DNA of 36,560 nt from an uncultured Oscillospiraceae bacterium (GTDB lineage Bacteria; Bacillota; Clostridia; Oscillospirales; Oscillospiraceae), in the NCBI GenBank assembly GCA_910579485.1, contig CAJTVO010000016.1, positions 1-36,560 on the forward strand, read 5' to 3'. How positions within the stretch are numbered: position 1 is the first letter of the stretch; each line of letters opens with the position of its first letter. The position numbers and the translations under genes are program-made. The notes beneath the pieces are model-generated. The model had not been told where the DNA came from and did no database searches. It was given only the letters and a program-made list of their open reading frames with translations. Positions 16,495-23,420 of the stretch are shown here, piece by piece.

Positions 16495-17811
16495 ATGATC
16501 CGCAGACTGGATGAAGAAAACCTGACCTACGCCTTTCCCGAGGTAGCCTTTGACGAAGATTACGTGATCGCCACCTACCAGGCCAAGGTCCAGACCAAGA
16601 ACATCGAAAAGCTGGCCATGGCCATCGCCGACGAGCAGACCACCGGCACCTGGATCAAGGTGGGGGCCGACTCTATGGAGAAGACCCGCCGCTTCGGCTC
16701 CAAGCTGGTGGCCCTCTACGAGGTGCCCGACGCGGGCTGCGACTACCAGTCCGACGAGCCGCCCCTGTATATCATCCAGGTGGCCTACCCCATGGCCAAC
16801 TTCTCCACCAGCATGTCCGCCCTGCTGACCATCCTCTTCGGCAACATCTCCGCCTCGGGGATGATCCGCCTCATAGACGTGGCCTTCCCCAAGAAGTTCA
16901 TCGCCCAGTTCCAGGGCCCCAAGTTCGGCGTGGAGGGCCTGCGGAAGGTCCTGGGCGTCCCCGACCGGCCCCTGCTCAACGCCATGATCAAGCCCAACAT
17001 CGGCTGGACCTCCGACGAGGGCGCGGAGCTCTTCTACCGCGCCTGCAAGGGCGGCGTGGACATCATCAAGGACGACGAGCTGATGCTGGCCGACGGCCCC
17101 TTCTGCCCCCTGAAGGACCGGGTCACCAAGTTCATGGAGAAGGAGAAGCAGGTCTTCGCCGAGACCGGCGAACGCAGCCTCTATGCCGTCAACATCTCCG
17201 ACAGCACCGGGAAGGTCCGGGACAACGCCTACCGCGCCCTAGAGTACGGCACCAACTGCCTGATGGTCAACGCCTACACCACCGGCTTCGACACCCTGAA
17301 GATGCTGGCGGACGACCCCAACATCAACGTGCCCATCCTGGCCCACGTGAACTTCGCCGGGACCATGGCGGCCTCCACCTATACCGGCATTGCCGCCCCC
17401 CTGCTCATCGGCAAGCTCACCCGTCTGGCCGGAGGCGACTTCCAGATCAACGGCCACCCCTACGGTAAATTCCCCGTCCCCTATAAGATGTTCTACCGCA
17501 GCTTCAAGTTCTTCACCCAGCCCTGGTGGAACATCAAGCCCATGATGTACGCCTGCTCCGGCGGCACCACCCAGCTGGCGGTGGAGAAGATCCTCCGGGA
17601 CGTGGGTACGGATGTGATCCTGGCCGCCGGCGGCGGCGTCCACGGCCACCCCGATGGCAGCGAGGCCGGCGCCAAGAGTATGCGCCAGGCTATCGACGCG
17701 GCCCTGGCGGGCGTCCCCGTGGTGGAGTACGCCAAGGACCACCCGGAGCTGGCCCGGATGCTGGGCTTCCTGAATCCCGACCTCCGGAAGAACTTCGACC
17801 TGATGAATTGA
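16495..17811 (+). CDS. RuBisCO-like protein (form IV)
   Basis: 438 aa, matching the RuBisCO large-subunit fold end to end. By eye-alignment to plant RuBisCO, retained residues are Glu47, Thr52-Trp53, Asn117, Lys166 (K175), Lys192-Asp-Asp-Glu195 (the carbamylated lysine and metal ligands K201/D203/E204), His284 (H294), Lys325 (K334), Ser355 (S379) and the GGG at 379-381. Changed: Asn168 replaces K177, Val285 replaces R295 and Ile318 replaces H327. So it can probably enolise a phosphorylated substrate but not fix CO2, as in the RuBisCO-like enolase MtnW or the apiose-pathway RuBisCO-like proteins. It is followed by an MtnX-like phosphatase, the natural partner of MtnW, but no other methionine-salvage gene is present. 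Family secure, substrate unknown. Confidence 0.93.
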   Translation: MIRRLDEENLTYAFPEVAFDEDYVIATYQAKVQTKNIEKLAMAIADEQTTGTWIKVGADSMEKTRRFGSKLVALYEVPDAGCDYQSDEPPLYIIQVAYPMANFSTSMSALLTILFGNISASGMIRLIDVAFPKKFIAQFQGPKFGVEGLRKVLGVPDRPLLNAMIKPNIGWTSDEGAELFYRACKGGVDIIKDDELMLADGPFCPLKDRVTKFMEKEKQVFAETGERSLYAVNISDSTGKVRDNAYRALEYGTNCLMVNAYTTGFDTLKMLADDPNINVPILAHVNFAGTMAASTYTGIAAPLLIGKLTRLAGGDFQINGHPYGKFPVPYKMFYRSFKFFTQPWWNIKPMMYACSGGTTQLAVEKILRDVGTDVILAAGGGVHGHPDGSEAGAKSMRQAIDAALAGVPVVEYAKDHPELARMLGFLNPDLRKNFDLMN

Positions 17812-17824
17812 GCGCGTGCCGCGT

Positions 17825-17858
17825 CCGCCGCCGCAGGGGACCGCCCCTGCGGCGGCGG
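17825..17858 (+). other. 15-bp intercistronic hairpin
   Basis: CCGCCGCCGCAGGGG (17825-17839) pairs perfectly with CCCCTGCGGCGGCGG (17844-17858) between the RuBisCO-like gene and the phosphatase gene. There is no T-run, so it is more likely an mRNA processing or stability element that sets the ratio of the two proteins than a terminator. Confidence 0.6.
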
Positions 17859-17881
17859 CACGCGGAGAAAGGAGTACCGCC

Positions 17882-18514
17882 TTGTACGATACCATCGTAT
17901 TTGCCGACTTTGACGGGACCATCACTATGGAGGACACCCTGGTCGGGGCCATCCGCCTCTTCGCCAGCCCAGAGGAGTTCCAGAGCTGCAGCCAAAAGCT
18001 GGCCAAGGGCGAAATGACCCTGAGCCAGGTGGTCCGCTACGCCTTCGACGGCGCGCCCTCGTCCCACCTGCCCCGAATGCTGGAGTACGTGCGCGGCGTG
18101 CCCCTGCGCCCGGGCTTCACGGATTTCCTGGATGAGATGGACCGCCGGAACATCCCGGTGGTGGTGATCTCCGGAGGCGTGCGGCAGTTCGTGGAGCAGA
18201 CCCTGGCCCCCTTCCGGGACCGCCTGCTGGGCGTCCACGCGGTGGACCTGGACGTGAGCGGCCCCCGGATGCGGCTGGTCTCCGCCTACGACGACGGCAA
18301 TGAGCTGCTGAAAAAGACGGACGTCATGGCCCTGTACCAGTACCGCCGCTCCATCGGCATCGGCGACAGCTTCACCGACCGGAACATGAGCCGGGCGGTG
18401 GACGCCGTCTTTGCACGAGACATCCTCGCCCAATACCTGGAGAAACTGGGCGATCTCTATTTGCCCTACGAGGACTTTTACGATGTGATCCGCCAGTTCC
18501 CCGGGGAGACGTGA
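17882..18514 (+). CDS. MtnX-like HAD phosphatase
   Basis: 210 aa. HAD subfamily IB motifs: DFDGT with Asp9 and Asp11, ISGG with Ser97, Lys144/145, and GIGDSFTD with Asp162 and Asp166. The ITMEDT stretch and overall length match the 2-hydroxy-3-keto-5-methylthiopentenyl-1-phosphate phosphatase family (MtnX), which in Bacillus removes phosphate from the product of the RuBisCO-like enolase MtnW. The start is the TTG at 17882, 8 bases after GGAG; longer frames run through the intercistronic hairpin. It is the last gene of the operon. It most likely dephosphorylates the enol formed by the RuBisCO-like protein. A phosphoserine-phosphatase-like role on another substrate is the alternative. Confidence 0.85.
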   Translation: MYDTIVFADFDGTITMEDTLVGAIRLFASPEEFQSCSQKLAKGEMTLSQVVRYAFDGAPSSHLPRMLEYVRGVPLRPGFTDFLDEMDRRNIPVVVISGGVRQFVEQTLAPFRDRLLGVHAVDLDVSGPRMRLVSAYDDGNELLKKTDVMALYQYRRSIGIGDSFTDRNMSRAVDAVFARDILAQYLEKLGDLYLPYEDFYDVIRQFPGET

Positions 18515-18576
18515 AGGGGAGCTGCGGATATTTCGAAACAAAAACTGGATTTCTCCGCCTCACTGCCGATAAGGTC

Positions 18577-18604
18577 TTGACATTTCCCCATAATACGATA
18601 TAAT
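18577..18604 (+). promoter_or_regulatory. Promoter of the degV gene
   Basis: Perfect TTGACA (18577-18582), 16 bases, perfect TATAAT (18599-18604); start near 18611 with a leader of about 28 bases. Confidence 0.85.
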
Positions 18605-18638
18605 CTAATCAACCATATTACTTGAGGCGGTATTTGAA

Positions 18639-19472
18639 ATGACATATAGACTGATTTGCGACAGCTGCACCGACCTCCCCTCCGAGCTGGGGGCGGACCC
18701 CCATGTGAAGAAGGTCCCCCTGACCATTCAGATCGGCCCGGAGACGGTGGTGGACGGCGAGGATTTCCGGCAGGGCGAGCTCCTCCAAAAAATGCGCGCG
18801 TGGCCCGACGCCCCCAAGACGGCCTGCCCCGCGCCCTCCATGTATCTGGAGCAGTTCCTGGAGGACGGGGACAGCTACGTGATCACCCTCTCCGGCGTGC
18901 TGTCGGGGTCTTATAACGCCGCCATGCAGGCCCGGGCCATCTATCAGGAGGAAGGCGGCAGGGGGAACGTCCACGTGTTCAACTCCCGCTCCGCCTCGGC
19001 GGGACAGGCGCAGATCGCCCTGCTGGTCCGGGAACTGGCGGGCCGGGGCCTGCCCTTCGCCCGGGTGGTGGAACAGGTGGAGGCCTATATTGCCCGGATG
19101 CAGACCCTGTTCGTCCTGGAAAATCTGGATAATCTCCGCAAGAACGGCCGCCTGACCAAGATGCAGGCCCTGGTCACCGGCGCCCTGCGGGTAAAGCTCC
19201 TGTGCGGCGCTACCCGCGAGGGCGAGATCCAGAAGCTGGGCCAGGGTCTGTCCATCCGGCAGACCCTGGCGAAGATGGTCTCCCGGATGTCGGAGGACCC
19301 GGACCACGCGGGCTGCCGTCTGGTGATCGCCCACTGCAACTGCAGGGAGCGCGCCGAATCCGTTCGGGAGATGCTCCAGAACCGCTGCCGGTTCGGTGAG
19401 ATCCTGATCGTTCCCACCGGCGGCATCTCCACCGTCTATGCCGACGACGGCGGCATCATCGCCGCGTATTGA
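18639..19472 (+). CDS. DegV family fatty-acid-binding protein
   Basis: 277 aa. N-terminal DSCTDLP, then the fatty-acid-binding signature region (KTACPAPSMYLEQF followed by LSGVLSGSYNAA), and a C-terminal GVRL-like segment (LENLDNLRKNGRLTKMQALV). FakB/DegV proteins hold a fatty acid in a two-domain cleft and present it to the FakA kinase for use in phospholipid synthesis; FakA is not in the window. It stands alone with its own near-consensus promoter (18577) and terminator (19479). The ribosome site is weak (GAGGCGG). A cytoplasmic protein of normal family length. Confidence 0.92.
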   Translation: MTYRLICDSCTDLPSELGADPHVKKVPLTIQIGPETVVDGEDFRQGELLQKMRAWPDAPKTACPAPSMYLEQFLEDGDSYVITLSGVLSGSYNAAMQARAIYQEEGGRGNVHVFNSRSASAGQAQIALLVRELAGRGLPFARVVEQVEAYIARMQTLFVLENLDNLRKNGRLTKMQALVTGALRVKLLCGATREGEIQKLGQGLSIRQTLAKMVSRMSEDPDHAGCRLVIAHCNCRERAESVREMLQNRCRFGEILIVPTGGISTVYADDGGIIAAY

Positions 19473-19478
19473 GGCTGC

Positions 19479-19521
19479 AAGGGTCCCGGCGCACGCCCGC
19501 CGGGACCCTTCCTTATTTTTT
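19479..19521 (+). terminator. Intrinsic terminator of degV
   Basis: AAGGGTCCCGGCG (19479-19491) pairs perfectly with CGCCGGGACCCTT (19498-19510), followed by CCTTATTTTTT. A textbook terminator. Confidence 0.9.
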
Positions 19522-19534
19522 CTCCTCCGTCTGC

Positions 19535-19563
19535 TTGCAATCTTCGTCAACTTTCGCTATACT
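19535..19563 (+). promoter_or_regulatory. Promoter of the dCMP deaminase gene
   Basis: TTGCAA (19535-19540), 17 bases, TATACT (19558-19563); start near 19570, leader of about 27 bases to the ATG at 19597. Confidence 0.75.
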
Positions 19564-19596
19564 ATGGGTGAGATTACATGCAAGGAGGACGAAGCG

Positions 19597-20082
19597 ATGG
19601 AGCGCGTCAGTAAAGAGAACTACTACCTGGACATCGCCGAGACGGTCATCGGCCGGGCCACCTGCCTGCGCCGCTGCTATGGCGCGATCATCGTCAAGAA
19701 CGACGAGATCATCTCCACCGGCTATAACGGCGCGCCCCGCGGGCGCAAAAACTGCGTGGACATGGGCCGCTGCACCCGGGCGGAGCTGAACGTCCCCCAG
19801 GGACAGCGCTACGAGCTGTGCCGCTCCGTCCACGCCGAGGCCAACGCCATCATCTCCGCCGCCCGGCGGGATATGGCCGGAGGCACCCTGTACCTGGCAG
19901 GGAAGAATGCCGCCACCGGCCAGCTCCTCCACGACACCTCCTCCTGCTCCATGTGCCGCCGCCTGATCATCAACGCGGGCCTGTCCAAGGTCATCGCCCG
20001 CACAGGCCCCGGCACCTACACCGTCACCGAAGTCCGGGAGTGGATCGAGAGCGACGACACCCTTCCTGCCGGAGCGGACTGA
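19597..20082 (+). CDS. dCMP deaminase-family protein (cytidine/deoxycytidylate deaminase)
   Basis: 161 aa from the ATG at 19597, 8 bases after AAGGAGG; the frame is open further upstream but that part precedes the promoter. Zinc-site motifs: VHAEANAI (His79, catalytic Glu81) and SSCSMC (Cys117, Cys120). GYNGAPRG and the CTRAELN region are typical of ComEB-like dCMP deaminases, which convert dCMP to dUMP for thymidylate synthesis. The usual Thr-Pro before the first zinc cysteine reads Ser-Ser here. A single-gene unit with its own promoter and terminator. In Bacillus the homologue ComEB lies in a competence operon; no competence genes are here. Confidence 0.9.
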   Translation: MERVSKENYYLDIAETVIGRATCLRRCYGAIIVKNDEIISTGYNGAPRGRKNCVDMGRCTRAELNVPQGQRYELCRSVHAEANAIISAARRDMAGGTLYLAGKNAATGQLLHDTSSCSMCRRLIINAGLSKVIARTGPGTYTVTEVREWIESDDTLPAGAD

Positions 20083-20093
20083 ACTGCACATCA

Positions 20094-20131
20094 AAAATCA
20101 CCGCCGGACGTTCCTGTCCGGCGGTGATTTT
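20094..20131. terminator. Bidirectional terminator
   Basis: AAAATCACCGCCGGAC (20094-20109) pairs perfectly with GTCCGGCGGTGATTTT (20116-20131), with A-rich sequence on the left and T-rich on the right. It serves both the deaminase gene and the convergent lipoprotein gene. Confidence 0.9.
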
Positions 20132-20144
20132 ATCTTTCTGTGTG

Positions 20145-20588
20145 TCAGTGTGCCGCGTCCACGATGACGATGCTGGAATCGCCCTTCCGGGCCTGCTCCA
20201 GCACGGCGGCGGCCAGCAGCTGGAAGGTCCCGTGGGACGAGGACGCTCCCGAGATGGCGTTGATCGCGCCCTCCCCCTGTCCCTCCAGAAGCTGGTTGGC
20301 GTAATACCGGGTGTACTCGTTGGGATAGGTGCCGTTGACGTGGAACATGTTCTGCATATAGGCGTTGTCCCAGCTTTTGATGAACCCGCTGGCGTTTTCT
20401 GCGTTGTACTCCACGGAGACGATGCTCCCGCCCTTGACCAGGATGGTGATATACTCCTTCCACCCGTGGCTGAACTCGGACATCTGGGCGGTATAGTACC
20501 CGTCCTCAAGCTTCGTCTGGCTCCCGCAGGCCGTCAGCGCCGGCGCCGCCAGCAGCAGGCTCAGCAGTATGGCAATGATTCGTTTCAT
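20145..20588 (-). CDS. FMN-binding-domain lipoprotein with flavinylation motif
   Basis: 147 aa. Signal peptide with lipobox ALTAC (Cys21), so a membrane-anchored extracellular protein. The mature part is one FMN_bind domain: GYYTAQ...GWKEYITILVKGGSIVSVEY near 30-60 and the SGASS motif at 113-117, the (S/T)GA(S/T) signature to which ApbE attaches FMN covalently through the second Ser/Thr (Ser116). Such proteins carry electrons outside the cell membrane, as in the PplA extracellular electron-transfer lipoprotein of Listeria. The ATG overlaps the stop codon of the upstream chemoreceptor by 4 bases, so both are translated together, an unusual pairing. ApbE and other electron-transfer genes are not in the window. 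Confidence 0.88.
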   Translation of the reverse strand: MKRIIAILLSLLLAAPALTACGSQTKLEDGYYTAQMSEFSHGWKEYITILVKGGSIVSVEYNAENASGFIKSWDNAYMQNMFHVNGTYPNEYTRYYANQLLEGQGEGAINAISGASSSHGTFQLLAAAVLEQARKGDSSIVIVDAAH

Positions 20589-22762
20589 CCCCTGCCGTCC
20601 TCCTTCAAAATGAATTTTCTCACCTGGGACTGGAGGGCCTCGGCCTCCCGGGCCAGGGAGCCGCTGGACTGCTCCGTCTCCCCGGCGTTTTGCAGGTTGC
20701 GGTCCGCGATGGCGGAGATGGAGGCGATCCGCTCCTCCATGGCGGCCAGGGCAAGCTCCTGTCCCCGCACCGCCGCGGTCAGCTGATCGGAAATGGTGTT
20801 GATCTGGGCGGAAACGTCGGAGATCGCCCGGAGGGAACCGGCGGTATCCGCAGTCAGCTCCACGCCGGTCTGGATGATGGTCTTGGTATTGTTGACCATG
20901 TCGGTGGCGCTCTGCGCAGCCTCCGCGCTCTTGGCGGCCAGCTGCTTCACCTCATCAGCCACCACCGCGAAGCCCTTTCCGGCGGCGCCGGCCCGGGCGG
21001 CCTCTACGGAGGCGTTGATGGCCAGAAGATTGGTCTGGAAGGCGATGTCCCCGATATCCTTGGCGATCTTGGTGATCTGCTGGGCGTTGCCGCTGATGTC
21101 GTCCATGGCGGAGGATAGGGCGGACATCTGCTCGTTGGCGCTCTGGATGCGCCGGGCGATCTCCTCGGTCTGGGAGAGGGTCTGGCCGCTGCTCTCCGTC
21201 ACGTCCGCCAGGCGCTCCTTTACGCGGGTCACCTCGTGGACCAGGTCTTCGGTAGACTGGTTCTGGTCCATGGAGGCCTGGTACAGCTGAGCGGACTGGC
21301 CGCTGAGCTGCTCCGCCATGCCGGTGAGCCGGTCCGCGGCGGAGCGGAACCCAAGAAGGGTCTCGTTCATAGACTGGGCGATGGTGTGCAGGCTCCCCCG
21401 GATCAAAGTGAAGTCGCCCTTGTAGTCCACCTGGGGCCCGGTGCGCAGGTCGCCGCCCGCTACATGGGCCAGGACCTGCTGAATGTCGGATATGTACCGG
21501 TTCATGCTCCCCAGGGTGTCCTCCAGGGTTTGGGTCATGACCTCCAGCTCATCGCCGGAGTTGACGGGGAGTACCTCCGTGTGCAGGTCGCCGTTGGAAA
21601 AGGCCACCATTCGGTCCGTCACCCGCTTCACCGGGCGGGAGATGGACCGCGCCAGCCGCAGGACCAGCAGAATGGAGACCACCAGGAAAACCAGGGTGGA
21701 GAGAATGGCCACCAGCATCGCGCCGTTGATGAAGTGGCTGTAATCCGCCTTGGGGATCTGGATGACCAAGGACCACTGGGTCCCCCGGATCGGGGAAAAG
21801 GCTACCAGCATCTGCTCCCCGCCGATGGGGAACTCCGTCGCGCCGGTCTCCCCGGTGGTCACCCGCTGCACCGCCCCGGCGTTGCCATCGCTAAGCTGGA
21901 CCAGGGTGCTTCCGCCGAGGGCCAGGGACTGGTCAGGGTGTCCGGTGACGACGCCCTCCCGGTTGACCATATAGGCTCTGCCGGTCCGGCCCAGATTGAT
22001 GCTGCTGATGACGTCGTTAAGGGTGTCGTACTTATAGACGCCCATCAGATAGAGAATGGTCTCCCCGTTCTCCTTCACGGGCATCCCCATCTTGATGCCC
22101 AGCTTGCCTTCATAAATCGTGTCGGGGTCGGTGGTCAGGTTGTCGGTCTCCTGGAGCAGCGCCAGAAGATCCTCCTCCAGCCGCTCCGGCGCGCCAGCGT
22201 TCCCCTGTACCAGCTTTCCCTCCAGGTCGTACAGGGCGATGTTATACAGCTCGTAGATCTCCGCCGCTTCTTCCAGCACTGTTCTGCGGTTTTCTTCCGT
22301 AGCGGCCAGATCAGGGAGGGGTTCCGCAGCCTCCTCCGGGGCGGGTTCCTCCGGGGCGGCGGGTTCCTCCGGAAGGGTTTCCTCAGTCTCCTCCCCTTCG
22401 CCCGGGAGGGTCTCCCCGGTTTCCTCCGGAAGGACCTCTTCCGGCTCCTCAGGAAGGTCGGTCTCAATTTTCTCCGGTACGGCAAAGACCGTTTTCATGC
22501 GGTAGTCTCCGGCAATGGTCATCATGCGGTCCGCCAGCATATGGATGTTGGCCTCCACGGTCTTGGCGGACTGCCGGGCCATCGGCTGCAGGCTGTCCAG
22601 CAAAATATTATTAGCGAGCGACTGCATGGAAAGGGCCATGATGACGCAGCACATGACCACTAAGACCATGATGTTGAGGGTAGTGCTTCTCAATATCCTT
22701 CGATTCAGGCTCCGTTTGATCCCACGTCCGGCGTGGGGATCTGTCTGCTGCTTTCCTGTCAC
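20585..22762 (-). CDS. Methyl-accepting chemotaxis protein with dCache-like sensor
   Basis: 725 aa. The start is the GTG at 22760-22762, 9 bases after AAAAGGAGC; the frame is open further upstream through the promoter region. Order: basic N-terminus, TM1 about 29-49, extracellular sensor about 50-345, TM2 about 348-371, HAMP about 371-423, and signalling domain whose hairpin tip (DIAFQTNLLAINASVEAARA and following) is at about 571-603. The sensor has late features of a dCache domain (GRTGRAYMVNREGVVTGHPD, FSPIRGTQWSLVIQIPKADY). It is interrupted at about 101-151 by a 50-residue Glu/Pro-rich low-complexity segment. The next gene, coupled by a 4-base overlap, is an FMN-binding lipoprotein, suggesting redox or flavin-related sensing. 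No che genes are nearby. Confidence 0.92.
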   Translation of the reverse strand: MTGKQQTDPHAGRGIKRSLNRRILRSTTLNIMVLVVMCCVIMALSMQSLANNILLDSLQPMARQSAKTVEANIHMLADRMMTIAGDYRMKTVFAVPEKIETDLPEEPEEVLPEETGETLPGEGEETEETLPEEPAAPEEPAPEEAAEPLPDLAATEENRRTVLEEAAEIYELYNIALYDLEGKLVQGNAGAPERLEEDLLALLQETDNLTTDPDTIYEGKLGIKMGMPVKENGETILYLMGVYKYDTLNDVISSINLGRTGRAYMVNREGVVTGHPDQSLALGGSTLVQLSDGNAGAVQRVTTGETGATEFPIGGEQMLVAFSPIRGTQWSLVIQIPKADYSHFINGAMLVAILSTLVFLVVSILLVLRLARSISRPVKRVTDRMVAFSNGDLHTEVLPVNSGDELEVMTQTLEDTLGSMNRYISDIQQVLAHVAGGDLRTGPQVDYKGDFTLIRGSLHTIAQSMNETLLGFRSAADRLTGMAEQLSGQSAQLYQASMDQNQSTEDLVHEVTRVKERLADVTESSGQTLSQTEEIARRIQSANEQMSALSSAMDDISGNAQQITKIAKDIGDIAFQTNLLAINASVEAARAGAAGKGFAVVADEVKQLAAKSAEAAQSATDMVNNTKTIIQTGVELTADTAGSLRAISDVSAQINTISDQLTAAVRGQELALAAMEERIASISAIADRNLQNAGETEQSSGSLAREAEALQSQVRKFILKEDGRG

Positions 22763-22871
22763 GATGCTCTTGCTCCTTTTCTTAGTTAATAGACAGAAGG
22801 AAAAGCCCTTCGTTCTTCTGTTCGCAGGGCCTGCGGCCATGCCGAACGGCGGACGACTGACTTCGGACAGA

Positions 22872-22880
22872 AGTATACCA
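22872..22880 (-). promoter_or_regulatory. Extended -10 promoter of the chemoreceptor operon
   Basis: On the minus strand TGGTATACT: a TG-N extension plus TATACT (22872-22877). No convincing -35 box lies 17 bases upstream. The transcript would start near 22865, about 100 bases before the GTG. A run of nine C lies about 50 bases upstream at 22930-22938. Confidence 0.5.
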
Positions 22881-23016
22881 TATCTTGTCAAGAAAGGGAA
22901 GACCCTTCCTCCGGTTTTTTCCGAATGTTCCCCCCCCCGCCAACCGGAGTGTCCTGCCTCATCTGCCATACCCCACGCGGCGATTCTTTTTTGAAATTTT
23001 ATTGATCAAAATAGCA

Positions 23017-23193
23017 TTACGTAAACTTGTTCGTTAATTTCTAAACTTGTGTCTCTTTTCTGCACAGAACATTTAAATATCTGTAAAACTTTCTAAATCT
23101 TTGAACCAAATTATGAACAAATCATGAAAACGCTACCACCTGGCTACCAAGCCTTTTGCGGCTGCTACCAGCTGCAAATTGGTGAAAAATAAC
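23017..23193 (+). repeat. Conserved S-layer leader block, complete copy
   Basis: These 177 bases align without gaps to 36382-36558 at roughly 85-87% identity by eye. The block begins with the palindrome TTACGTAA and includes three GCTACCA words. It lies upstream of the complete S-layer gene, so the right-edge copy predicts another one beyond the window. Confidence 0.85.
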
Positions 23194-23249
23194 AAAATCA
23201 GTTGACATAAGCTGATACCGTGCTACCAATCCAAAAAAATCGGCTACCA
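23132..23249 (+). repeat. Five direct GCTACCA repeats in the S-layer upstream region
   Basis: Exact GCTACCA at 23132, 23143, 23164, 23222 and 23243; intervals 11, 21, 58 and 21 bases, mostly near whole helical turns. A perfect TTGACA at 23202-23207 lies between the third and fourth. With a 16-base spacer the fourth repeat would overlap a poor extended -10 (TGCTACCAA), so the promoter call is weak. They could be regulator sites. Confidence 0.45.
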
Positions 23250-23258
23250 AACTTTTTT

Positions 23259-23303
23259 GTCGAGGCTGGAAACCCTTGCGCCGCAATGGTTTCCAGCCTC
23301 GAC
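23259..23303 (+). other. 16-bp leader hairpin before the S-layer gene
   Basis: GTCGAGGCTGGAAACC (23259-23274) pairs perfectly with GGTTTCCAGCCTCGAC (23288-23303), with a further TTGC/GCAA inside the loop, then TTTT. It lies about 120 bases before the start codon. It could be an attenuator or a 5' mRNA-stabilising structure; long stable leaders are known for S-layer messages. A smaller A/T-rich hairpin (AAAAAGT/ACTTTTT) follows near 23340-23360. Confidence 0.6.
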
Positions 23304-23420
23304 TTTTCGCGTAAGGGGATTGATAAAAACCGTCTTGTAAAAAAAGTACGTAACTTTTTCGAAAGATTGTGATTTTCAAGACTTTTCGCCTCAAAAAATT
23401 TGAAGGAGGAAAAATCCACC

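Noticed and set aside
22763..22969. N-terminal extension of the chemoreceptor up to 22969
   Set aside because: It would be translated across the extended -10 promoter and has no ribosome site; the GTG at 22762 has a good one.
23132..23249. GCTACCA repeats considered as a CRISPR array or replication iterons
   Set aside because: Repeats are only 7 bases with irregular intervals; no cas or replication-initiator gene and no spacer pattern.
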